Source: Acidobacteriota bacterium
GTDB lineage: Bacteria; Acidobacteriota; UBA6911; JACOSC01
Reading direction: 5' to 3'
DNA: 43,273 bases
NCBI GenBank assembly: GCA_016179055.1
Contig: JACOSC010000192.1
Coordinates: forward strand, 1-43,273
In this document: one piece after another, positions 34,655-41,423 of the stretch
Numbering within the stretch: position 1 is the stretch's first letter
Layout of the letters: every line of letters begins with the position of its first letter
Program-made: the position numbers and the translations under genes
The notes under the pieces: generated by a model
What the model was told of the DNA's origin: nothing
Seen by the model: the letters and a program-made list of their open reading frames with translations, nothing else
Databases searched by the model: none

Positions 34655-35104
34655 CCCTTAGTGGCATCATCTCTAATTGTTCAACCGTTACCCATGACCT
34701 GTTTTCCATTCAGACGGCTAATCCGTTCGAGATTTCTTTCTGTTCACTTAGTTTTTTGGAGGATAAGCCCATCCTTCGATTTCTTATTAGGCCCGGCAGA
34801 GCGGGTCTTAATGGCCAGCTCTGCCGGAGGGGAGAGGGAGGGTTCGAAGAAGATCGATTACCTCATTGTTTGAACTGTAAATTCTTTCTGCTCACCAGTT
34901 TTTTTACTTCGACTTTGTCCGCCGAACCCTAGCCTTACATAACTCGACTCTCCCTGTTGCACGAGCCTTCGGGCCTTCGTAATCCGTAAGCGCAGGCAAG
35001 GGCGCACGAATTTTAGCAGATAGAGTGGCATCATCCTTCACATCCTTTTACCTACTGCTTTTTAATTCCCCGGCGAAGTCGCACGGGATATCAACCCGCA
35101 TCTT
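34655..35104. other. Intergenic region with a 9-bp hairpin
   Basis: 450 nt between the DUF547 and sigma-operon genes. A perfect CGGCAGAGC/GCTCTGCCG inverted repeat with a 15-nt loop lies at 34794-34826. It is not followed by a T-run and could be a terminator for either side or a repeat. No gene seen. Confidence 0.5.
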
Positions 35105-35197
35105 CTAAGCGATTGTTCCATCCTCGTCGGCCAGTAGGCTTAAGGAAACGGTGAGAGCAAGCAACATGAAAAACAGAACCAGCAGGCACTTTTTCAT
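35105..35197 (-). CDS. 30-residue signal-peptide-like small ORF
   Basis: Directly follows the anti-sigma gene (71 nt gap) on the same strand. The peptide is almost entirely a secretion signal or single membrane helix: MKKCLLVLFFMLLALTV then an acidic end (ADEDGTIA). It has Cys4 but no clear RBS (TTGAAAA upstream). Similar tiny membrane peptides sit next to regulators elsewhere, but it may also be a truncated exported protein. Confidence 0.4.
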   Translation of the reverse strand: MKKCLLVLFFMLLALTVSLSLLADEDGTIA

Positions 35198-35205
35198 TTT
35201 TCAAC

Positions 35206-35253
35206 TATTTGGCCTGTTGAGTTGAGATGACTGAAACGAGAAGAAGGATTCCG
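35206..35253. repeat. Dispersed ~50-nt repeat, copy C
   Basis: Contains TTGAGTTGAGATGACTGAAA and GAAGAAGGATTCC; related to copies at 7021-7072, 28155-28210 and 31591-31643. It lies in the gap between the anti-sigma gene (stop at 35268) and the small ORF at 35105-35197. Confidence 0.35.
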
Positions 35254-35267
35254 ACTATTATGGAATC

Positions 35268-35579
35268 CTATTTTTCTGATTGGATTTTAGACCGTAAGAA
35301 ATTGCGGAGACGGGCATTTACCTCCTCGGGTATATCCTCCTCTTTTAAGTCTTTCAACAGATCCACCGATTGGCGGAGCGTATATAAAAACGTCCCGCAA
35401 TTCTGGCAGCCCTGCAGATGCTGGTCCAATTCCGTCTTGTCCTCAGGACTTAGTTCGCGGTTAATATAGTCGCTTAGCAGCTCGATGACTTGCCGGCAGG
35501 TAATCATCGGGCTCATGGGGACGTCCGGTTTACTGCCGCTCCATTTGGACTTGATCCACTCGATCCACCGGTGCGTCAT
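35268..35579 (-). CDS. Zinc-type anti-sigma factor (zf-HC2/ZAS)
   Basis: 103 residues. The zinc-binding H-x3-C-x2-C signature of ZAS anti-sigma factors is clear (DQHLQGCQNCG), with an upstream Cys (ITCRQVIELLSDYI). There is no membrane helix, so it is a soluble anti-sigma, a type that often senses thiol oxidation through the Zn site. The start overlaps the sigma stop (ATGA). Together with the thiol-redox genes nearby, an oxidative or disulfide stress input is plausible. Confidence 0.86.
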   Translation of the reverse strand: MTHRWIEWIKSKWSGSKPDVPMSPMITCRQVIELLSDYINRELSPEDKTELDQHLQGCQNCGTFLYTLRQSVDLLKDLKEEDIPEEVNARLRNFLRSKIQSEK

Positions 35580-36193
35580 GGGGTCCTCACGGTTCTTTCT
35601 TTGAAATAATTTTCCAGCTTCTGCCGCAAAAACAGGCGAGCCCGGTGCAGGCGCGATTTAGTCGCGGGAATGGATAACCCGAGCATTATACTAACCTCGG
35701 ATGCGGAAAACCCTTCAATGTCTCTCAAGATCAATACCGTTTTATAGTCTTCGCCCAGTTTGTCAATCGCTTCTTCGGTCACTCTTTTGGCTTCCGCTCG
35801 CAAGACTGCATTCTCCGGCGACAAGGGGAGCGGCGAGACCATCGCCGTAAACGAACCATCCTCGCCGAAGTCAGGCAGGGCGTCCTCTATCGACTCTTCT
35901 CGCCGGCGCTGCCGTTTCCGCAATTTCATATAGCCGGCGTTTAACGTGATTTTATAAAGCCAGCTGGAAAAGGCCGATTCCCCGCGAAAATCGCCGATCT
36001 TCTGATAAACTTGCAAAAACACCTCTTGCAGAACGTCTTCCGCATCCGTGGCGTTGCTGGTCAGCCGATAGGCCAACCCATACGCTCGGCGCTGGTACCG
36101 GGTCACGAGCTCCTCGAACGCCCGGTAGTCCCCGAGCTTTACTTTTTCCACCAGGGTTGCGTCACTCACTTTGGCCGCCTCTTCTGACGCCAT
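35576..36193 (-). CDS. ECF RNA polymerase sigma factor
   Basis: 205 residues with region 2 (YRAFEELVTRYQRRAYGLAY; DAEDVLQEVFLQVYQKIGDF; SSWLYKITLNAGYMKLRKR), a long acidic linker, and region 4 (LGEDYKTVLILRDIEGFSAS, SEVSIMLGLSIPATKSRLHR). It is a group-IV sigma controlled by the overlapping anti-sigma gene. Its promoter targets are unknown; the TGGGAAGTT motif upstream of three genes in this window is a candidate. No such motif is obvious in front of its own start. Confidence 0.9.
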   Translation of the reverse strand: MASEEAAKVSDATLVEKVKLGDYRAFEELVTRYQRRAYGLAYRLTSNATDAEDVLQEVFLQVYQKIGDFRGESAFSSWLYKITLNAGYMKLRKRQRRREESIEDALPDFGEDGSFTAMVSPLPLSPENAVLRAEAKRVTEEAIDKLGEDYKTVLILRDIEGFSASEVSIMLGLSIPATKSRLHRARLFLRQKLENYFKERTVRTP

Positions 36194-36242
36194 AGTTACG
36201 ATGCCTTCACTTAGGAAATGGATTCGACCTTAATCCCAATTT

Positions 36243-36485
36243 TTAAAGGCCCAGGGCTTGTTCGATCTTTTGGCGGTGAAATCCGATGAAGACTTTCTCC
36301 CCAATAATGATCGTTGGTGTCGCCATCGCCCCCTGAGCCGTTTTGATCATTTCATCGATGAATTCAGGATGATCGCTGATATTGCGATCTTCGAAAACAA
36401 TACCTTTTTGCGAAAGGAACTCCTTCGCCACGCGGCAGGCCGCTCAACCGGTTTGAGAATTTAGGATGACGTTTTTGTTTCCCAT
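36243..36485 (-). CDS. Selenoprotein: glutaredoxin/NrdH-like with UxxC active site (in-frame UGA)
   Basis: 80 residues when the UGA at 36446-36444 (codon 14) is decoded as selenocysteine. The active site then reads QTG-U-AA-C-RVAKEFL: Sec14 and Cys17 in a U-x2-C motif at the normal glutaredoxin position. The rest is a full glutaredoxin fold with the cis-Pro loop (MATPTIIIG) and GF near the end (VFIGFH). Frame and homology are continuous on both sides, and AGGAG lies five nt before the ATG. It would reduce disulfides or glutathionylated proteins. It lies 49 nt upstream of the ECF sigma gene on the same strand, so sigma, anti-sigma and this redoxin may form one operon. A SECIS-like hairpin follows the UGA. 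Confidence 0.87.
36410..36428 (-). promoter_or_regulatory. SECIS-like hairpin of the glutaredoxin selenoprotein
   Basis: Minus-strand GCGAAGG-AGTT-CCTTTCGC pairs over seven base pairs with one bulged U, at +19 to +37 from the UGA. GG sits at +24/+25, the same place as in the 6193-6211 hairpin. A bulged U next to the apex is a known feature of the E. coli fdhF SECIS. Confidence 0.68.
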
Positions 36486-36685
36486 CTTAACTCCTCTGAC
36501 GAATGCGGGCACAGTCAAGCGATAATAATGCTTCCACGGCAAAGAACTTGTCTGCGGGCTATGCGGGTGCGGCCAAGCCCACTTGATAAACGACGAAATC
36601 ATCGGGCCCGCAAAGCCGTCGGCTTGTTTTCATCGAGCGGGACTCCTGCGTATTGGAGCGTCTGATAGCCATTACAAGCCTACGC

Positions 36686-39514
36686 TCAAAAATTGAGGCG
36701 CAAACCAAACTGAATCTGCCGAGGATCGGCGGCCGCCGTGGCGCGGCCAAAGCTGGGCCGTGGCGTGGCTCCCGGTCCAAAAATATTATTCGGTAGTTGC
36801 CGATTGGTGCGGTTGAGCCCATTAAAGGCCTCCACCATGGTCTCCAGCTTGGCCCGCTCGGTGACACGGAACATGCGGCTGATTCGGAGGTCCAGCGACG
36901 CGAAGTTAAATCCCCGGCCGGTGTTGCGTCCCACGCCTTCCGGCCGATCATTCACGTTGGTATCGTGGTTGCGGTCGGCGCCGGTCTGGATATTAAACGG
37001 CAAGGCCGATTCATAGGTAAAGATATAGCTGAGTTGAAAGCCGGCCAGCCGGCGTCTCAAAGACGAGTCGTGCCCGGCGGTCGGCGCTTTCAGCCAGCCG
37101 CTTATCGCCAACCGGCGCCGCTGATCATTATCGGATAAGCCCCGGTCGCCGCGCAGGTCAAAATTGTTTTGCGGGGTGCTGAAAAAGAAGTTCCCGGCGT
37201 CGTCTATGGCTTTTGAGAAGGTATAAGAAAGCCAAAAGCCGACCCAATGGGCGGCGCGTTTATGGAGTGAAATGGTCATACCGTTGTAGTAGGAATCGCC
37301 GCTGCTCTCATACCGGTTTATGTTGGCAAAGCGCGGGTCTGGCCGGCCCAGATTCGATATCCCCTGCCGGGCCGCCTCGTCGACCGGAAGCGTCGGTACA
37401 TTCAGATTGCGGGACATCAGGATATGCAACCCGCGCAGATGCTGGTAGGCGATCGACAGGGAGGTTGTAGGACTCAGTTCCCGCTCCAGCTGCAGGCTCG
37501 CTTGCTCGCTATAGCCATGCTTGATATACGGGTCGATGGTGGTAATGCTGGTCAGCAGACCGGGCGGAAACGACGGGAGAACGTTCGGGAAGACCGGCGC
37601 GTCGGGCTGGCCGAATGGCAGCACCGCCACTTTGTACTTGCGGCCGTCGCGCTGCAGAGCATTTGATGTGGCCCGCAGCGGAATACGGTCATAGAAGAGT
37701 CCGAAGCTGGCTCGGACCACGGTTTTATGATCATTCGGGCTAAGGGCGATGCCGATCCGGGGTGCGAGATTCGTCGTATCCGTTCTTATGGGAGCCGGCA
37801 ACCACTGGAGGTCGTAGCGCAGTCCGGCGTTGATGGTGAGATGGGGGTGCGGCCTCCACGCCTCCTGAATAAACAGACCCAGATTCGGATTGGACTGGAA
37901 CTGGCGGGATTCTCCGAAGGCTTGCTGAAAGGTGAGGTAGCGGCGAGGTTCCGATTGAAAGTCGGTCAGCGAGGCAAAGCTGTAAACGCCCGGCTGCGGG
38001 CCCGGAAACGTGATGTTTACCCGGTTGTAGAGCACGTCCCCACCCGCTTTAAGCAAGTGCGATCCTTTTTGCGTGGAGATCGTATCGACCAAATTCCAGT
38101 GGTTCATGGTACGTGCGGTCGGCGAGAAGGTGGCGGCGCCGAAATTAGCCACCCCGGCGATATTGACCGCGGGCCCCAGCGGATCGTTGACCGGCGCCGC
38201 AAGTCGACTGCGCGTGAACTGAACGCGCGCTTCGTTGATGGTCTTAGGGGAAAGAATCGTCACCGCGTTGAGGGCCAGCGTCTGATCACGGTTATCCAGA
38301 GCGGCGCCGCGGCTCAGGTCATTCAGCCCCCCCACGTTGCGGGCATTGGGGCTGGAGATATCATAGAGACTGTAGCGCGCCGCCAGGAGGTGGGCGTCGC
38401 TCGGCCGGTGGTCAATCCGCATAAAGTAGTTCGTCGCGTCCAGCCCCGTTGGAAACTCCCCGGTCTGCAAGCGTGGGCGCTTGTAGTCTACTGGGTCGAG
38501 CGCGCGATAGATCGCGGCGATATCGGCGGGCGCTATCGTGATAAAACCGGCGCGGCGCTGGCGCGTCTGTTCAAAATTGGAAAACCAGAAGGTGCGGTCC
38601 CGCTTCACCGGCCCGCCGACGCTGGCGCCATACTGCGTCTGCGTCAAAGGATCTGGGCGCGTCGCCAGAGGGTTTCTTGCGTCCAGCCGCTGATTACGGA
38701 GGAACCCGTAAAGGCGGGCGCGCCAATCGTTGGTGCCCGATTGCGTGCTTATATTTACAATGCCGCCGGAGGCGCGGCCATACTCCGCTATGCCGCCGGA
38801 GGTGACGACTTGGAACTCGCGTATGATTTCCTGGCCGTAGAAAGTACCGGCCAGATCCGCGGCATCGTCGTTGGCCGATAGGCCATCCACGATAAAACTA
38901 TTGTTCAGATTGCGTTGCCCGGCCATGGAAAGGCCGGTCCCGGGAACGGCCGAGGTCTCGGCAAAACGTTGGGCGCTGCCGGTGTTCGTTCGGGACACCC
39001 CCGGCGCCAGCAGAGCCAGGTCGAGATAGTTGCGCCCGTTGAGTGGAAGGAAGTCCATCTCGCTGGGCCGGATGGTTTCCGAAACTTGCGTGCGCGCGAC
39101 TTCCACAACCGGCCCATCCGCGGTGACATCGACCTTCTCCGTCAAGGAGGCGATGGCCACCATAATCGGCACGTCCATTGCCTGACTCGCTGAGAGCGTC
39201 AACAGCCTGCGGGCGGTCATGAATCCGCTGCGTTCGACTTTGAGTTCATAGGCGCCGGGCGGCAAATATAAGAACCGATAAAGCCCCTGCTCATCGCTGG
39301 TCGTGCTCCACGCTTGATTCTTAGCTCGATAGGTAATGGTGATCGTGGCTCCGCTTACCGCGGCTCCTTTGGCTGTGGCTACGCGGCCACTGAGCGTGGC
39401 CGCAGTAACTGACATTTGCGCCAAGACCGTCCACCCGCCTCCGGCCAGCGCGATAAAAACAACCATCAGACCCAATTTAATCGCCAACTTGCTTCGTATA
39501 TTTAAAAAGTCCAT
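36686..39514 (-). CDS. TonB-dependent receptor, Oar-like, with carboxypeptidase-regulatory-like domain
   Basis: 942 residues from the Met at 39514 (GGAGAGAAGG upstream; the longer frame to 39622 lacks an RBS and signal peptide). Signal/membrane segment (about 14-34), carboxypeptidase-regulatory-like domain (ATLSGRVATAKGAAVSGATI; GAYELKVERSGFM), plug (FLPLNGRNYLDLALLAPGV; GQRNLNNSFIVDGLSAND) and a long barrel ending QIQFGLRLNF with terminal Phe. It differs strongly from the receptor at 23541-26096, so it is not a recent duplicate. Outer-membrane uptake of an unknown, probably bulky ligand. Confidence 0.88.
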   Translation of the reverse strand: MDFLNIRSKLAIKLGLMVVFIALAGGGWTVLAQMSVTAATLSGRVATAKGAAVSGATITITYRAKNQAWSTTSDEQGLYRFLYLPPGAYELKVERSGFMTARRLLTLSASQAMDVPIMVAIASLTEKVDVTADGPVVEVARTQVSETIRPSEMDFLPLNGRNYLDLALLAPGVSRTNTGSAQRFAETSAVPGTGLSMAGQRNLNNSFIVDGLSANDDAADLAGTFYGQEIIREFQVVTSGGIAEYGRASGGIVNISTQSGTNDWRARLYGFLRNQRLDARNPLATRPDPLTQTQYGASVGGPVKRDRTFWFSNFEQTRQRRAGFITIAPADIAAIYRALDPVDYKRPRLQTGEFPTGLDATNYFMRIDHRPSDAHLLAARYSLYDISSPNARNVGGLNDLSRGAALDNRDQTLALNAVTILSPKTINEARVQFTRSRLAAPVNDPLGPAVNIAGVANFGAATFSPTARTMNHWNLVDTISTQKGSHLLKAGGDVLYNRVNITFPGPQPGVYSFASLTDFQSEPRRYLTFQQAFGESRQFQSNPNLGLFIQEAWRPHPHLTINAGLRYDLQWLPAPIRTDTTNLAPRIGIALSPNDHKTVVRASFGLFYDRIPLRATSNALQRDGRKYKVAVLPFGQPDAPVFPNVLPSFPPGLLTSITTIDPYIKHGYSEQASLQLERELSPTTSLSIAYQHLRGLHILMSRNLNVPTLPVDEAARQGISNLGRPDPRFANINRYESSGDSYYNGMTISLHKRAAHWVGFWLSYTFSKAIDDAGNFFFSTPQNNFDLRGDRGLSDNDQRRRLAISGWLKAPTAGHDSSLRRRLAGFQLSYIFTYESALPFNIQTGADRNHDTNVNDRPEGVGRNTGRGFNFASLDLRISRMFRVTERAKLETMVEAFNGLNRTNRQLPNNIFGPGATPRPSFGRATAAADPRQIQFGLRLNF

Positions 39515-39975
39515 CTCATAGGCCTTCTCTCCGAGTCCGGTACACCGGATGAAGTTTTCACCCGGCGCGCACTCGGTATTATCATTAGTTCCATTTTCAC
39601 AGTCAAGACTTCCTGAGCACACACCATTTTCGGTGAGGGGTGGCCGAAGTTGAATACTTATTTCAGTCCGATGAGATTTGGGAAGTTTTTTCTCACGCCT
39701 GGCAACCGATAACTAGATTCTGCGGCCGTAGGGCGTATCAAAGGCCCATGTATGGGTCGTGATCTGAACAAATGACGGTTAAGTTTACTGCGAAAGTCGC
39801 CGCCTTAATGTTTTGAACATACCCACTGCGTAAGCGGTCAATCCCTGGGGTCGCCATTCAGATACAGCGGGCCGAAACCGCCAAAGAGTTTGGTCCGACA
39901 GGGAGCCTCTGAGAGACGCACCTTGAGGCATTAACAGTTTGTTTCGCCTTGACTACTTCGGGAGGATCAAAAAGT
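39515..39975. other. Divergent intergenic region
   Basis: 461 nt between TonB receptor (-) and the His-rich Tat-type gene (+). Besides the promoter-like motif at 39679-39710, no gene, tRNA or strong hairpin is seen. Confidence 0.5.
39679..39710 (+). promoter_or_regulatory. ECF-type promoter-like motif, copy 1
   Basis: TGGGAAGTT, 12 nt, TGGCAACCGAT. Same spacing as the copy at 6563-6594 (minus strand); the CCxAT after the second box is also shared. It points toward the gene at 39976, leaving a leader of about 260 nt. Confidence 0.5.
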
Positions 39976-40344
39976 ATGAATAGTGAAACCAATAGAAGGC
40001 ATTTCCTTGGCACGGGTCTGAGTGCTGTGCTGGCATTGCTGGCCGCAAGAGGCTTCAATGTCACACAAATTAAAGCCCAGAAGGGGCCATCGATAACGAT
40101 CACGGGCCTAACGAGCGCGGGCAGCGATTCTTTTTTTGCGGCGCATGTTCACGGGTTTCAAGCGACGCTTAATCTCGAGACCGGCGAATTCTCCGGCACG
40201 ATGACCGCAACGATCGCTACAGGCGAGGAAGCCGTTACCGCGCATCCTCATACGATCACTGCCAGCGTTGTTCCCTTTGATTTTGATGCGGTAGCGGAAA
40301 CCACTCCCACCCCTGTTCATACTCACCAAGTTAGACCCAATTAG
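39976..40344 (+). CDS. Small His-rich protein with Tat-like signal
   Basis: 122 residues. The N-terminus ETNRRHFLGTGLSAVLALLA is a twin-arginine-like signal, implying folded export, often with a metal cofactor. The mature part is a beta-rich domain with paired His motifs: HVHGF, HPHTI and HTHQV near the C-terminus, and no Cys. These could bind copper or another metal. I do not recognise the family. GGGAGGA lies 9-15 nt before the ATG. A TGGGAAGTT-type promoter motif lies upstream. Confidence 0.74.
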   Translation: MNSETNRRHFLGTGLSAVLALLAARGFNVTQIKAQKGPSITITGLTSAGSDSFFAAHVHGFQATLNLETGEFSGTMTATIATGEEAVTAHPHTITASVVPFDFDAVAETTPTPVHTHQVRPN

Positions 40345-40369
40345 TTAGTGGTAGGAGGATAAAAAATAC

Positions 40370-40638
40370 GTAACTGTTCACGGGGGGCGGGGGTCAGAGG
40401 TCGGGAGATAGTGCTTGGATTTCTTTGCCAAAGACTTCCGCAATCCGTTAAGCATCCGCCCCATTACGGATGCCTTATCCATACGTGGATTAAATGAATC
40501 GCTATCCACATAATTCAAGCGTCGGGCTATCTGAAGCTGGGTTTCTAATTCCGCCGGCGGCCCCTAGGCTACGGATAGCTCTAAATCGTGATAATTCCTA
40601 ATCGCCATCGGTGCCCCCCGATCCCTGTGGACAGTTAC
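40370..40638. mobile_element. IVS/S23-type insertion element with TIRs and 8-bp target duplication
   Basis: 269 nt bounded by inverted ends GTAACTGTTCACGGG and (inverted) GTAACTGTCCACAGG, identical at 13 of 15 positions. It is flanked on both sides by a perfect AAAAATAC (40362-40369 and 40639-40646), as expected for a target-site duplication. Inside, on the minus strand, lies a dead four-helix-bundle gene whose stop codon falls in the left inverted repeat. The left end matches that of 29246-29463. The complementary ends could pair into an RNA stem, as in rRNA intervening sequences. Confidence 0.72.
40378..40608 (-). pseudogene. Four-helix-bundle (S23/TIGR02436-type) gene with internal deletion
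   Basis: The frame starts MAIRNYHDLEL, the typical N-terminus of four-helix-bundle proteins found in 23S rRNA intervening sequences and related to Avd. After 14 codons there is TAG, then in the same frame the typical C-terminus (AELETQLQIARRLNYVDSDS ... MGRMLNGLRKSL) and the tail TSDPRPP. The central ~70 codons, holding the RRA..IP.NIAEG motif, are missing. So it is an internally deleted, inactive copy. Confidence 0.74.
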
Positions 40639-40647
40639 AAAAATACT

Positions 40648-40676
40648 TGGGAAGTTTTTTTATCGGCTGGCAACTA
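40648..40676 (+). promoter_or_regulatory. ECF-type promoter-like motif, copy 3
   Basis: TGGGAAGTT, 11 nt (one less than in copies 1 and 2), TGGCAACTA. It lies one base after the right target duplication of the 40370-40638 element, so the insertion landed just upstream of the -35-like box without destroying it. It points to the gene at 40891. Confidence 0.45.
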
Positions 40677-40762
40677 ACTTAACGGAGCGCGCACGGTTTT
40701 GGCGACGGGCACTCTGTGTCAGGGCGCCGCTTTTCAAGAATTGGCATAGCCTCCGCGGCGGT

Positions 40763-40824
40763 GCTGGGTAGCCGATCGATCGGTTGGGGGTTATACTCCC
40801 GATGAGATCCGGATGCTACCCAGC
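40763..40824 (+). promoter_or_regulatory. Structured leader hairpin upstream of 40891
   Basis: A perfect 10-bp inverted repeat GCTGGGTAGC (40763-40772) / GCTACCCAGC (40815-40824) encloses 42 nt. It lies between the promoter-like motif and the gene start, in a leader of roughly 200 nt. It might be a regulatory RNA structure; no known riboswitch is recognised and there is no T-run. Confidence 0.42.
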
Positions 40825-40890
40825 CCATCGTCGGCGCCGTTCCGGGCGTATGCCCCTTCGATAACTCATTTCGTATAACAGGAGATCACG

Positions 40891-41319
40891 ATGAAGAATA
40901 CTTCAAGAGTCCTTAGCCTATTATGGATCGCGCTGCTCGGCGTAGCCCTATGGACCCCGCGGCTGGCGATCGCCCAGAGCGCGACCAAGGAGAAACCGGC
41001 AAAAACAGAGAAAAGCATTGAGGGCACATTAATTGATGTCAAATGCTATCTGGGCGGAGGATTCAAAGGCAACGAACACATGGGGGTGAAGACCTGTGGT
41101 ACTATGTGTGCCAAATCCGGTCTGCCGGTTGCCGTGCTTGATTCTAAAGACACCGTGTACCATCTTATGATCCCGGCTCCGGCCGTCGCCGAGTACATCG
41201 GGATGAAAGTCCGCGTGAAGGGAAAAGTGGACAGCAGGTCCTCCAGTGTTACGGCCGATTACCTGGAAGTCAACAAAGATGGAAAATGGGAAAGAGTAAA
41301 AATTGAGAGTATGATGTAA
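40891..41319 (+). CDS. Small exported Cys-containing OB-fold-like protein
   Basis: 142 residues: signal peptide (1-29, ending AIAQS), a Lys-rich stretch, then a domain with three spaced Cys and a His: GTLIDVKCYL, EHMGVKTCGTMCAKSGLPVAV. The following strands (TVYHLMIPAPAVAEYIGMKV, RVKGKV) resemble small OB-like domains common in Acidobacteriota that carry an M/KC..C...C pattern. Metal or disulfide function is likely but unproven. AGGAG is six nt before the ATG. Confidence 0.78.
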   Translation: MKNTSRVLSLLWIALLGVALWTPRLAIAQSATKEKPAKTEKSIEGTLIDVKCYLGGGFKGNEHMGVKTCGTMCAKSGLPVAVLDSKDTVYHLMIPAPAVAEYIGMKVRVKGKVDSRSSSVTADYLEVNKDGKWERVKIESMM

Positions 41320-41423
41320 ATGTTTTGTCTCCCCCCTTTACCAGAAAGCGTGCGTGGTACCTGGCTATTCCAGTATTAGCCTTGGCGCCACGCGCGCTTT
41401 TTATCTCTCTGAGAGAACAATTA

